Below are positions 38,066 to 47,401 of a stretch of 64,000 nt of DNA, in pieces. The first letter of the stretch is position 1; each line of letters starts with the position of its first letter. Under the pieces are notes generated by a model that saw only the letters and a list, made by a program, of their open reading frames with translations, was not told the origin of the DNA and searched no databases. Origin of the DNA: an uncultured Christensenellaceae bacterium (GTDB lineage: Bacteria; Bacillota; Clostridia; Christensenellales; UBA3700); NCBI GenBank assembly GCA_944383905.1, contig CALWRI010000008.1, positions 17,782-81,781 on the forward strand. Direction: 5' to 3'. The position numbers and the translations under genes are program-made.

Positions 38066-39664
38066 TTGTCGGGGTTGACTCTTTCGGCATACGAACGCAA
38101 GAGCGTTCTGCCGGAAAAATGGCTTAATATCGTAGACAAGGTTGTCTACTCGAATTGGTATCTGTTCGCCATAGCCGCGCTGATCGTCCTGTTCTGGGCG
38201 ACGGGGGCGATGGTGACGGGTTTTGTGGTGCTGCTTCTGATCATGAGCTTTATTCTCGTGGTCAAAAGGGATATGACTCCCTGCCTGCCGATACTGATAG
38301 GCATATACTGCGTGATCTCGAAGGGAGAGTTTCCGCCGTATTTCGTCTATATGTTCATAATACTCGTACCCGTGGTCGGCAGCCTCGTCTTCCATTTCGT
38401 ATATTACAGAAACGCGAAGATAAAAGGCGGGGCGTTCGGGCTTGCGTATCTGCTCGTCGCGGCGAGTATGTTCATGGGAGGGATAACGAGCAACCAGCTC
38501 AACGTGGAGATAAAAGGTTTCGCGTTTGCCGCGTTCCTCGGTCTTTTTCCGTTTGCCGTTTACGAACTCATCGTGAATTGTTGCGAAGGAATGAGCAAAA
38601 CGCAGTTTGTGAGTTACGTTTGTCGCGCGTTCATGTTTCTCGGGCTTCTGATCACGGCGCAGTTGTTCATATATTACATCCGCGTCTGGATCGGCATGAT
38701 ACCCGAAAAGACGGAGGTGCATCTCGGCTGGGGTATAAGCAACGGCGCGGCGACGGTCCTGCTCGCGACGATGCCGATCTCGATGTACGTTGCGGTCACG
38801 GACAAAAAGCTGTGGCGTTCGGTAATATGCGCGTTCCTTTCGGTTGCGCAGTTCGTCGCGGTCGTGGCGACCGTTTCGAGAGGAGCGATCCTCGTCGGTG
38901 CGGCGGAATTCGTGCTCATGCTGATAGCGTCCGTAGTCTTCAACAAGCACCGCAAAGTCTATGCGGCGACTTATGCGGTCGTCGCCCTGATAGCGATCGT
39001 CGGCTGTATCGTATTCAAGGACAAACTGATAGCTTTTGTCGAAAGGGCGTTCAGCAACGGTCTTGACGGATCGGGCAGAGAGAAGATATACAAAGAGGCG
39101 ATAAACGTCTTTTTGCAGAACAAGCTGTTCGGCGTAGGATTCGGATATATCGGAGAAAACGCATATCTCAACACTCATCCGATGTATTACTTCCATTCGA
39201 CGTTCTTCCAGACGATCGCAAGTCTGGGTCTGTTCGGTCTTGCGGCGAGCGTCTATATGTATTATAAGAGAGTAAAATTCGCGTTCTCAAAGGGCAGGGC
39301 GTTCAATATCTTCCTGATAGTATCCTGCTTCGGCTTCGAAGGATACGCGATGATGAATACGTTCACGTTCCTTGCGGTGCCGGGACTTCTGATAATAGCC
39401 GTGCTGACCGCGCTCAACGAGCGTTGCAATTCCATATCCGACGACGAGTATGCCGAATGCGGCGCGCCGATGCTGTTCGCCTCAAAACCCGCGCATGCGC
39501 CCGACGGGGTGGTTTTCGGCTCGACTGCAAACAATGACGTTGACGGCGAAAGCGGATGTGCGAAAGACGGTTCCGACTACATAAAGGAAGGGGCGGCGAC
39601 TTCTTCGGACGAAGTCGTTGCAGAAAACGGTAACGGAGAAATCAGAGATGAAAAAATTCAATAA
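38066..39664 (+). CDS. O-antigen ligase/Wzy-like polysaccharide membrane protein
   Basis: 532 residues with about eleven hydrophobic segments over 30-450 and a long soluble loop (about 330-370, including GLDGSGREKIYKEAINVFLQNKLFGVGFGYIGENAYLNTHPMYYFHSTFFQTIASLGLFG). That loop is the region in which O-antigen ligases and Wzy polymerases carry catalytic residues. A polar tail follows. The start is TTG at 38066 after GGGAGAAG. It probably polymerises or ligates a surface glycan. Confidence 0.82.
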   Translation: MSGLTLSAYERKSVLPEKWLNIVDKVVYSNWYLFAIAALIVLFWATGAMVTGFVVLLLIMSFILVVKRDMTPCLPILIGIYCVISKGEFPPYFVYMFIILVPVVGSLVFHFVYYRNAKIKGGAFGLAYLLVAASMFMGGITSNQLNVEIKGFAFAAFLGLFPFAVYELIVNCCEGMSKTQFVSYVCRAFMFLGLLITAQLFIYYIRVWIGMIPEKTEVHLGWGISNGAATVLLATMPISMYVAVTDKKLWRSVICAFLSVAQFVAVVATVSRGAILVGAAEFVLMLIASVVFNKHRKVYAATYAVVALIAIVGCIVFKDKLIAFVERAFSNGLDGSGREKIYKEAINVFLQNKLFGVGFGYIGENAYLNTHPMYYFHSTFFQTIASLGLFGLAASVYMYYKRVKFAFSKGRAFNIFLIVSCFGFEGYAMMNTFTFLAVPGLLIIAVLTALNERCNSISDDEYAECGAPMLFASKPAHAPDGVVFGSTANNDVDGESGCAKDGSDYIKEGAATSSDEVVAENGNGEIRDEKIQ

Positions 39665-41858
39665 AGACAGTTACAATATCCGAACGCTGCGCGAGTGGAC
39701 GATGTTTATAATCGACATTGTCTTTATAGGAATATGCTTTATCATGTCCGTGGTGCTCGGACAGGCGTATATGCTCGACGACGGCGTCAGCAGACAAATA
39801 ATAGAAAACGCGTTCAAGGCGTTGCCCGTTGCGCTGATACTGTTCTTTTTGAGTTTTATCGTTTTCAAGGTAAACAAAGTCGTATGGCGTTACGCGAGAG
39901 GCAGGGACTATCTGCGCCTTGTTGCCGCATGCGCTTTGGCGACTGCGGTGTTTGTCGTTATCGACCAGTTTCTCGGCGGCTGGATCTCGGGCGAAGTGGC
40001 GAGACCGGGCGACGGCGGAACGGAAATGCTTATTGCATATCCCGTATATGTCAATATCGGGTTTACGACTCTCGGGATAACGGTCTGTTACAGACTGTTC
40101 TACGAGATGATATACGCAAAGATAAAGGACAAGGCTTTGCCCAAACAGCGCAAGCGCACCATGATCGTCGGCGCGGGATATACCGCAAGCGCGATCCTCG
40201 AGGAGCTTTCGAGGGCGGGAAGCATATACAAGCCCGTCTGCCTCGTCGACGACGATCCCGACAAACAGGGCAGGATACTCAACGACATACCCGTCGTCGG
40301 CACGACAAAGGAGATCCCGAGACTTGCGCGCAAATACGACGTGGCGTGCATAATCTTTGCGATCCCGTCGATAAACCCGCAGGCAAGGCAGAGCATTCTC
40401 GCGACCTGTATGCAGACGGGGTGCCAGCTCAAGGTATTGCCGTATTTGAGCGAAATGATCTCCAACGTAGACCTCGTCGGGCAGGCAAAAGAGATCAATA
40501 TCGGCGACCTTCTCGGCAGAGCGCAGATCACGTTCAACGACGCGGGCGTCAAGGGATATATCGAGGACAAAGTCTGTATGATAACGGGCGGCGGCGGCTC
40601 GATAGGAAGCGAGCTGGTCAGACAGATAGTCAAATACAAACCCCGCCGCATAATCGTGCTCGACGTGTACGAAAACTGCGCCTATACGATACAGCAGGAG
40701 ATACTGCGCAATTACGGGTCGGATTACGATCTCAACGTCGAGATAGCGTCCATCACCGATTACGGCAAGATGAAGGATCTTTTCGAGCAATACCACCCGC
40801 AGATAATCTTCCATGCGGCGGCGCACAAGCACGTCCCGCTCATGGAGACCAACCCCGAAGAAGCGGTCAAGAACAACGTGTTCGGCACGCTCAACGTCGT
40901 CAGTCTCGCCTATGAGTACGGCGTGGAAAAGTTCATCATGATCTCCACCGACAAGGCGGTCAACCCCACCAACGTAATGGGCGCGACAAAGCGTTGTTGC
41001 GAAGAGATAATAGAGATGTTCAGCCAGAAATACGGCAATTCCCGCACCGAGTTCGCCGCGGTCAGATTCGGCAACGTGCTGGGCAGCAACGGCTCCGTAA
41101 TACCTCTATTCAGAGAGCAGATAAAAAAAGGAGGACCCGTGACGGTCACTCACCCCGAGATAATCAGATACTTTATGACCATTCCCGAGGCGGTATCTCT
41201 CGTGTTGCAGGCGGGCGCATACGCTCATGGCGGAGAGGTGTTCATTCTCGATATGGGCGAACCCGTCAAGATAATCACTCTTGCCGAAAATATGATAAAG
41301 ATGATGGGATACACGCCCTATGAGGACATTCAGATAAAGTTCACGGGACTGCGCCCCGGCGAAAAGCTGTACGAGGAGCTTCTGATGAAGGAAGAAGGGC
41401 TCAAAAAGACGGACAACAACAAGATATTCATCGGCAAGCAGATGACGATAGACACGGACAAGTTTACCGCAGATCTCGAAGATATGCGCGCAATTTGTCA
41501 GACCAACGACAAGGAAAAGGTGATAGAAAAGCTCAAGGTGCTCGTGCCCACTTTCCACCACGACACCGCGTATCTCGAACTCATGAGGCAGAAAGAGCTG
41601 CAATATCAGAAGGAGTATTCAGAGGAGCACAAGTCAGACGAGCTCAAAGAGGCGGAAGAGATCGCGGGCGAGTCCTCTGCGAAAGAGCAGGAAGTGTTGT
41701 CTGCGGACAGAAAGGAGGCGGAAGAATTGCTCGAGGCAGCGGATAACGTCAACGAAAAGGTTGAAAACAGCGCTTCTCCCGAAAAGGCGGCAAAAGAGGA
41801 AAAGAAATCCGAAAAACCCGCCGCAAAAAAGAAGACGACAAGGGGCAAAAAACAATAA
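39648..41858 (+). CDS. Membrane nucleotide-sugar 4,6-dehydratase (CapD/PglF/FlaA1-like) with a basic tail
   Basis: 736 residues: four membrane helices (about 15-150), a CoA-binding-like Rossmann domain (about 160-290), and a catalytic SDR domain (about 310-600) with VCMITGGGGSIGSELVRQI and STDKAVNPTNVMGATKR. It converts UDP-GlcNAc to a 4-keto-6-deoxy sugar, the first step to bacillosamine- or fucosamine-type sugars. Residues after about 640 are an added Glu/Ala/Lys-rich tail ending PAAKKKTTRGKKQ. The ATG lies inside the 3' end of the preceding gene. Confidence 0.9.
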   Translation: MKKFNKDSYNIRTLREWTMFIIDIVFIGICFIMSVVLGQAYMLDDGVSRQIIENAFKALPVALILFFLSFIVFKVNKVVWRYARGRDYLRLVAACALATAVFVVIDQFLGGWISGEVARPGDGGTEMLIAYPVYVNIGFTTLGITVCYRLFYEMIYAKIKDKALPKQRKRTMIVGAGYTASAILEELSRAGSIYKPVCLVDDDPDKQGRILNDIPVVGTTKEIPRLARKYDVACIIFAIPSINPQARQSILATCMQTGCQLKVLPYLSEMISNVDLVGQAKEINIGDLLGRAQITFNDAGVKGYIEDKVCMITGGGGSIGSELVRQIVKYKPRRIIVLDVYENCAYTIQQEILRNYGSDYDLNVEIASITDYGKMKDLFEQYHPQIIFHAAAHKHVPLMETNPEEAVKNNVFGTLNVVSLAYEYGVEKFIMISTDKAVNPTNVMGATKRCCEEIIEMFSQKYGNSRTEFAAVRFGNVLGSNGSVIPLFREQIKKGGPVTVTHPEIIRYFMTIPEAVSLVLQAGAYAHGGEVFILDMGEPVKIITLAENMIKMMGYTPYEDIQIKFTGLRPGEKLYEELLMKEEGLKKTDNNKIFIGKQMTIDTDKFTADLEDMRAICQTNDKEKVIEKLKVLVPTFHHDTAYLELMRQKELQYQKEYSEEHKSDELKEAEEIAGESSAKEQEVLSADRKEAEELLEAADNVNEKVENSASPEKAAKEEKKSEKPAAKKKTTRGKKQ

Positions 41859-41881
41859 TAAATACAGGAGCGTATCACGGA

Positions 41882-41917
41882 CGACGACCTGCGGGAGACT
41901 GCGGGTCGCTTTTTTTG
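41882..41917 (+). terminator. Terminator of the polysaccharide block
   Basis: CGACCTGC and GCGGGTCG arms (G-U tolerant) with an eight-base loop are followed by seven T residues, 25 bp past the dehydratase stop. Confidence 0.75.
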
Positions 41918-42015
41918 TTTAACAGCAAAACGTAATAAATGTCTAAAAACATTGACGTAAACGACAACACATAATATAATATATACATACCGTTAGTTAT
42001 GGAAAGGAGAGAAAT

Positions 42016-43167
42016 ATGGAAACGAGAGAAGAAACCTTGGGAAAACTCTATGCGCTCCGGGCAGGCTTGTCCTATATCGCGCAGGAAGTCGCCCCGATTT
42101 ATCAAGAAGAGGGAGACCTCAGACCGTATGAATTAATGGATCATGCCGACGAGCAAAAACTTAATTCCATGACGGAAAGTCAAAGAAAGAAATACGACGA
42201 AATTCAAAAAATAAAAGAGAAAGCCGAAGAAAGAAGCACTTTTGAGGAAGAAATAAGTCTTTTTGAAGATGATTTGGAAGACGACAAAAAAACCGCAAAA
42301 AAGAGCAAGTTCGTTCACAGCGTCTTTATTCTTCCTTTAAGAATTTTGGGTATGATACTTGTTGCCGTGGGAATACTTTCTGCGGCGCTGGCGGCGTTCA
42401 CCTTCATAGACGGCTGGATAATGGAACTGATCCCGGAAGAATATTTTTGGACGTGTATAGGTATAGGATTGGGAGGATTGGTCGTTTTCGGCGGCATTGG
42501 TTGGTTGTTATTGGCTTTTACCATTGAAAGCAAGTATGAAAAGGCAAAATCCTCTGTAAAAGGTACTAACAACATTATAGAGGGGCTGAAGGAAGATATC
42601 GAAACGTCCAAAACAGCCGAGAAAGAACTTGCGAGGTTGCGTCAGGAAGGAAAGCAGAAGAAGAGAGAAGTTGCAGAGCACAAAAGAGAGGTCGCGAAGC
42701 GCACGAGACCGATATATTACGCTCTGAAAGAGAGCACGGAATCTTTCATTTCCGAAAGAGATTGGGAAAACCTCGATCTGGTGATATATTATTTCGATAC
42801 GGGCAGAGCGGACACGATAAAAGAAGCGCTCCAACTTGTGGACAGGCAGAAGCAGACCGATATGATAGTGAACGCGATTCGTCAGGCAAGCAGCGAGATC
42901 ACGACGATGATAGTTACAGCTACCCGTGCGGTGATATCGGCTGTCGACGTTGCGTGCGAGCAGATATGCAGCAGACTTGACAGTATAGATTCGAATATAG
43001 GAAAGCTCAACGCAAGCATAGACGCCAATACGGCGGCGACGGCTTCGCTTGTAAGTGCGACGCAGCTTCAGAACGCGCTGATGGCGCAAGCCAACAGAAC
43101 GAGTGCACAGCTTGCTTCTGACGTCTCGTATCTGAAAGGCGAGTACGCGCTGATGAGAAGAATGTAA
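42016..43167 (+). CDS. Unrecognised coiled-coil membrane protein
   Basis: 383 residues. A charged N-terminal half with coiled-coil potential (about 55-98), two membrane helices (about 103-128 and 145-168), a second Lys/Glu-rich coiled coil (about 172-235), and a C-terminal region of amphipathic helices (IDSNIGKLNASIDANTAATASLV) that could oligomerise. No family recognised. It has its own promoter (TTGACG, 17 bases, TATAAT, about 41952-41980) and GGAAAGGAG before the ATG, and it is monocistronic. Confidence 0.7.
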   Translation: METREETLGKLYALRAGLSYIAQEVAPIYQEEGDLRPYELMDHADEQKLNSMTESQRKKYDEIQKIKEKAEERSTFEEEISLFEDDLEDDKKTAKKSKFVHSVFILPLRILGMILVAVGILSAALAAFTFIDGWIMELIPEEYFWTCIGIGLGGLVVFGGIGWLLLAFTIESKYEKAKSSVKGTNNIIEGLKEDIETSKTAEKELARLRQEGKQKKREVAEHKREVAKRTRPIYYALKESTESFISERDWENLDLVIYYFDTGRADTIKEALQLVDRQKQTDMIVNAIRQASSEITTMIVTATRAVISAVDVACEQICSRLDSIDSNIGKLNASIDANTAATASLVSATQLQNALMAQANRTSAQLASDVSYLKGEYALMRRM

Positions 43168-43183
43168 CAAAGTAACATTTGCA

Positions 43184-43216
43184 AAAAAACCCGACGCAGT
43201 CGCGCCGGGTTTTTTC
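43184..43216. terminator. Shared terminator between convergent genes
   Basis: CCCGACGC-AGTC-GCGCCGGG hairpin flanked by A's on the left and T's on the right. It serves the gene ending at 43167 and, from the other side, the SIS gene ending at 43248. Confidence 0.75.
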
Positions 43217-43247
43217 TTGTAAATTTTTCTCGTTTAACCCAAAAAAG

Positions 43248-44279
43248 TTACAGCGTAACGGTGACTTTTTTCAGGTTTCTCGGGCTGTCCACGTTGAGAC
43301 CTTTTGCAAGACCAATATTGAGCGCGAGAAGAGAGACCGCTGTGCCGTAAAGAACGGGTCCGCACAGGTCGCATACGGCGGGCATTTCCACCTTCTGCTT
43401 CGCGCAGGCGAGCACTTCGGGAATATCGCTGAATGCGGTCAGATTTGCGCCTGCGTCTTTGACGCGGTTTGCCATTTCAATGAATTCGGCGTCAAACCTG
43501 CCCTTGGGTGCGAGCATTATGACATTTGCTCCTTCCGCGAGCAGAGAGAGAGGTCCGTGCATGAAGTTTGCCGAAGAGTAGGAGCGGTTGAACAGATAGC
43601 AGCATTCGGTAAGTTTGAGAGAAAGCTCGTCGCCCGTGCCCTGCATCGTGCCACGGGACAGGATTATGAAGTTGTTGAGTTTGTAAAGCTGTTCCGCCAC
43701 GGCTTTGATATCGTCGTTGAGCGCGAGGATGTCTTTGACGCGCGCAATCGTCTCGTTCACTTTTGTATCGCAGGGTTTGCCGACGACCGTCGCGAGCATA
43801 TAAAGCGCAATTATCTCCGCGATAAACGTCTTTGTTGCCGCAACGGACTTTTCTTCGTCGACGTCGAGAAAGAGATGGAAGTCGCTCTCTTTAGCCGTGT
43901 CGCTTTCTTCATTGTTGGTTACGCCCACGATCATGGCGCCGAGTTTCTTTGCTTTTCTCAAAACGGCGATCGTGTCTTTGGACATACCGCTCTGGCTTAT
44001 AACTACCATGCATGTGTTTTTCATATCGACGTCCGCGTCGTAAACCGTCGTGAGAGAAGGATGGTATTTGCCCACCTTCATGCCGCTGAAAAGCGGACAG
44101 ACGAAGGAAAACACGGTTGCCGCGTTGTCAGACGAGCCTCTCGACATCGTGACGATATTGGTAATGCCTCTTTCTTCAAAAGCTTTTTTGATGGCGGGCA
44201 GTACGGGCGCGCAAGCCGCGACCGTTCTTTTGAGCATTTCGGGTTCGCTGAAAATTTCTTGTTGCATCAAACTTATCAT
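43248..44279 (-). CDS. SIS-domain sugar-phosphate isomerase/deaminase (GlmS isomerase-like)
   Basis: 343 residues with two SIS domains: MSRGSSDNAA near 44 and SQSGMSKDT near 95 for phosphosugar binding, EKSVAATKTFIAE near 143, and a C-terminal DSPRNLKKVTVTL like the GlmS tail (catalytic-loop equivalent). No glutaminase domain is present, so it probably acts on an amino-sugar phosphate (AgaS, FrlB or NagB-II type). AGGTG before the ATG. Promoter TTGCTA, 17 bases, TATAAT upstream (about 44306-44335). Confidence 0.88.
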   Translation of the reverse strand: MISLMQQEIFSEPEMLKRTVAACAPVLPAIKKAFEERGITNIVTMSRGSSDNAATVFSFVCPLFSGMKVGKYHPSLTTVYDADVDMKNTCMVVISQSGMSKDTIAVLRKAKKLGAMIVGVTNNEESDTAKESDFHLFLDVDEEKSVAATKTFIAEIIALYMLATVVGKPCDTKVNETIARVKDILALNDDIKAVAEQLYKLNNFIILSRGTMQGTGDELSLKLTECCYLFNRSYSSANFMHGPLSLLAEGANVIMLAPKGRFDAEFIEMANRVKDAGANLTAFSDIPEVLACAKQKVEMPAVCDLCGPVLYGTAVSLLALNIGLAKGLNVDSPRNLKKVTVTL

Positions 44280-44524
44280 GATAGCACCTCTCGATTTTTT
44301 GTTCTCTTATATTATATCCGCTAAAAAGGAATTTAGCAATAAATTGACCCAAAGAAAACAAATCGGAAGGGGAGAGACGGGTAAAATACGTTTGCGTGCA
44401 AAATGGCGCGGGCAACGGATTAATGACGGGGGAGAGGTCTCCTTGCGGTAAAAAGAGACGGGTGTATAGGCGATGAAAAGACAAAATTTTCCTGCCCGTG
44501 TAGTTAAAAGCGGGTTTACGAGAA

Positions 44525-44546
44525 TGAAAAAACCGCCTTGCAGCGG
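44525..44546 (-). terminator. trmL terminator
   Basis: CCGC-TGCAAG-GCGG hairpin (minus strand) followed by six T residues, just past the trmL stop. The rest of 44280-44524 upstream of the SIS gene holds only its promoter. Confidence 0.6.
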
Positions 44547-44554
44547 TCGAACGA

Positions 44555-45106
44555 TCAATCGTACTGCGTGAGCTTTCCCTTTTCTTTCAGACCTTCAAAG
44601 TCATGCTGGCGCAGATACTCGTATATTATTATCGCGACGCTGTTGGCGAGGTTGAGAGAACGCGCCTGCGCGCGCATCGGGATACGCACGCATCTTTCGT
44701 AATTCTCGTGCAGCAATTCTTCGGGGAGACCTTTCGTTTCTCTGCCGAAGAACACGAAGCAGTCCTCGTCGTATTTCACTTTCGTGAAGTTCTGCGCCGA
44801 TTTGGTTGAAGCGAAAAACATCTGCGTGTCCGCTACTTCCGCGGTGGCTCTGACGGAGAGTCCGTCCGTTTCTCGCACCGCGGCTTTGTCGCCGAAGTTG
44901 GCGGCAAGAAACGCGTTCATGTCGGGGTAGCGTTTTACGTCCGCTATTTCCCAATAGTCGAGCCCGCTTCTTTTGAGATACTTGTCTTCCCAGCTGAAAC
45001 CGCACGGCTCCACGACGTGCAGTATCGCGCCCGTTGCGGCGCAGGTGCGGACGATGTTGCCCGTGTTGTTGGGGATCTCGGGATTGACGAGGACGACGTT
45101 TATCAT
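44555..45106 (-). CDS. trmL: tRNA (cytidine34/uridine34-2'-O)-methyltransferase TrmL
   Basis: 183 residues, the compact SPOUT enzyme that methylates the wobble ribose of tRNA-Leu. Motifs: MINVVLVNPEIPNNTGNIVRTCAATG at the N-terminus, FVFFGRETKGLPEELL near 118, and RIPMRAQARSLNLANSVAIIIYEYLRQ near 141. The ATG at 45106 overlaps the gltX stop (ATGA), so the longer frame upstream is gltX read in another frame. Confidence 0.94.
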   Translation of the reverse strand: MINVVLVNPEIPNNTGNIVRTCAATGAILHVVEPCGFSWEDKYLKRSGLDYWEIADVKRYPDMNAFLAANFGDKAAVRETDGLSVRATAEVADTQMFFASTKSAQNFTKVKYDEDCFVFFGRETKGLPEELLHENYERCVRIPMRAQARSLNLANSVAIIIYEYLRQHDFEGLKEKGKLTQYD

Positions 45107-46563
45107 AAACCCAGCGCTTTCTGCAAAAGCCCGACGGAGAAGTCGAGACGTTTCAGAGATTCTTCTTTTCCGAACAGCTCCGCCATTTCCGTTGCGCCGC
45201 CCGGGGTCGTTGCCGCTCCGGTGATCGCAAGACGGAGGGGCAGGAAGACCTGACCCGTCTTGACGTTGAGTTCCGCGGCAAGGTCGTTTAGGCGCGCTTT
45301 GAGCGTTTCGTCCGTCCAGTCGTCTATTTCGGGGAGAACTTTTTGGCACGCGAGAAGAGAGGCAAGGGCGATTTCTTTGGTTATCTTCATCTTCTTGTGC
45401 TCGAACATATCGGGGTCGTATGCCTCGAATTTGCCGAGAGGTTCGACTTTTTCCGCAATTTCCCCGAAGGTCTCGACGCGGGGTATCAGAAGTTTTGCGA
45501 TTCTTTCGTAATCGTATTTGCCGTTTATCGCGCTTGCGTCAAGGAAGGCGCGCGCCTTTTCGACGAATTGCGCCGGGGTGAGTTCCTTGATGTATCTGCC
45601 GTTGAGCCAGCGCATTTTGGTCTCGTCGAATATGCTCGGGGACTTGGAAATTCCGTCCACGCTGAATTGTTCGACAAGCTGTTGCATCGTCAGTTTTTCG
45701 TCGTTGTTTTTGGGGCTCCAGCCGAGCAGAGCGATATAGTTGACTATCGCTTCGGGCAGATAGCCTTTTGCGAGGAAGTCTTCGAAATTGGCGTCGCCGT
45801 AGCGCTTGGACAGCTTGCGCTGCGCGTCTTTCATTATCGGAGAGAGGTGCATATAGTGCGGTCTCTCCCAGCCGAACGCGTCGTACATCAGGTTGTATTT
45901 GGGGGTGCTGGAAAGATACTCGACTCCGCGGATGACGTAGTTTATCTTCATCAGGTGATCGTCGACGACATTTGCAAAGTTGTAAGTGGGCATGCCGTCC
46001 GACTTGATGAGGATATTGTCCTCCATATCCGCGTTGGGCACGCTTATGTGTCCGAAGACGAGGTCGTCGTATTCGCTGACGCCTTCGGTGGGGACGTTTT
46101 GTCTGATGACGTAAGGTTCGCCTGCCGCGAGTTTTGCGGCAACTTCTTCTTTGGAAAGAGAGAGGCAGTGTTTGTCGTATTTGTGTACCCCTGCCTCGTT
46201 GTCGCCGCCGAGGGTAGCAAGCCTCTCTTTGGTGCAGAAGCAGTAATACGCGCCGCCCAGCTCGACGAGTTTTTTCGCATACTCCATATAGATCGCCTTG
46301 CGTTCGCTCTGGACGTAGGGGCCGTAACCTTTGTCCTTGTCGGGACCTTCGTCATGCTCGATGCCCGCCGTCTTGAGAGTGCGGTATATCAGGTCGATCG
46401 CGCCTTCGACATAACGCTCTCTGTCCGTATCTTCTATGCGCAGCACGAAATCTCCGTTGTGCTGTTTAGCAAAAAGGTAAGCGTAGAGGCAGGTGCGCAG
46501 GTTGCCTATGTGCATGAATCCCGTGGGGGAGGGGGCGAATCTTGTTCTGACTTTTTCTTCCAT
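45103..46563 (-). CDS. gltX: Glutamyl-tRNA synthetase
   Basis: Charges tRNA-Glu (and possibly tRNA-Gln, as is common in Bacillota). 486 residues with RFAPSPTGFMHIGNLRT (HIGH motif) at about 7-23 and MKDAQRKLSKRYGD (KMSKS-type KLSKR) near 240. The anticodon-binding helical domain follows. The ATG at 46563 follows GGAGCACC. trmL overlaps its 3' end. Confidence 0.95.
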   Translation of the reverse strand: MEEKVRTRFAPSPTGFMHIGNLRTCLYAYLFAKQHNGDFVLRIEDTDRERYVEGAIDLIYRTLKTAGIEHDEGPDKDKGYGPYVQSERKAIYMEYAKKLVELGGAYYCFCTKERLATLGGDNEAGVHKYDKHCLSLSKEEVAAKLAAGEPYVIRQNVPTEGVSEYDDLVFGHISVPNADMEDNILIKSDGMPTYNFANVVDDHLMKINYVIRGVEYLSSTPKYNLMYDAFGWERPHYMHLSPIMKDAQRKLSKRYGDANFEDFLAKGYLPEAIVNYIALLGWSPKNNDEKLTMQQLVEQFSVDGISKSPSIFDETKMRWLNGRYIKELTPAQFVEKARAFLDASAINGKYDYERIAKLLIPRVETFGEIAEKVEPLGKFEAYDPDMFEHKKMKITKEIALASLLACQKVLPEIDDWTDETLKARLNDLAAELNVKTGQVFLPLRLAITGAATTPGGATEMAELFGKEESLKRLDFSVGLLQKALGL

Positions 46564-46593
46564 AATGCGGTGCTCCGAAGCGCGTACGGACAA

Positions 46594-46985
46594 CTGCCCG
46601 CCGCGCGAAATTTACTTATTACATATTATCACAAGTCGGAGCAAAAGACCATAAAATAAAGACAAAATCTGAAAATCGAACATGAGAGCTCGCGTGCAGA
46701 AGACGATCAATAAACGAAAAACAAAAATTGTTTAATAAAAGAAGGGGGATGAGGGACTCGGGAAGGCGAAACGGAGACGCGCGTCTCAATCGGAAAGCTG
46801 AATGAGCGGGTTTTCCGGATATAAAATTAAAGGTTTGAAAACGCCTGAAAGTAGTATAATATAAATAAGGATAAAAACGTCCTTTGGGTTATAAAAAACG
46901 GCAAAAAATTACAGCAAAGTGTTGTACTCAAACGACAAGGAGGAAAAGTAGGGTAAAATTCAGTCATAAAGGGCAGGTGAGGATC
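46594..46985. other. Divergent intergenic region, gltX / HTH gene
   Basis: Contains TATAAT at 46855-46860 and A-rich sequence before the HTH gene. No convincing -35 at standard spacing, and no RNA element recognised in the gltX leader (no T-box specifier or T-box sequence). Confidence 0.35.
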
Positions 46986-47192
46986 ATGGATATATTTGCA
47001 GAAAGACTCAAAGAATTACGCTCGCAGAATCACATCACGCAAAAAGAGCTTTCACAGATACTCAACGTAAAGCAACAGTCCTATTCGAGGTATGAACTGG
47101 GCACAGGTCAGCCTTCGCTTGAAACTTTGTGCAAAATTGCGGAATATTACAACGTATCCGTAGACTATCTTCTCGGAATAACGGATATCTGA
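46986..47192 (+). CDS. Xre-family helix-turn-helix regulator
   Basis: 68 residues, consisting almost only of a Cro/CI-type HTH (ERLKELRSQNHITQKELSQILNVKQQSYSRYELGTGQPSLETLCKIAEYYNVSVDYLLGITDI). The ATG at 46986 follows AGGTGAGG. The target is unknown. It is monocistronic with its own terminator. Confidence 0.9.
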   Translation: MDIFAERLKELRSQNHITQKELSQILNVKQQSYSRYELGTGQPSLETLCKIAEYYNVSVDYLLGITDI

Positions 47193-47280
47193 CGGGAGTT
47201 GTCTGCGAGACGGTCGGTCTTGCGGGGCATAGAGGAGTCGGCGTGCGTCGCGGCAGCGGTACGCGGCTCGGAAAAAGAAG

Positions 47281-47309
47281 AAGGATCCGTCGGGAGACGG
47301 ATTTTTTTA
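47281..47309 (+). terminator. HTH gene terminator
   Basis: ATCCGTC-GGGA-GACGGAT hairpin and seven T residues. Confidence 0.8.
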
Positions 47310-47401
47310 TGCGCTTAAACGGGCAAAATATATTCGGGATTGTAGCGTTTTGCGCTTTTTTGGTATATTATAATAATTGAACGAATTTTCAGAGGTGGAA
47401 T

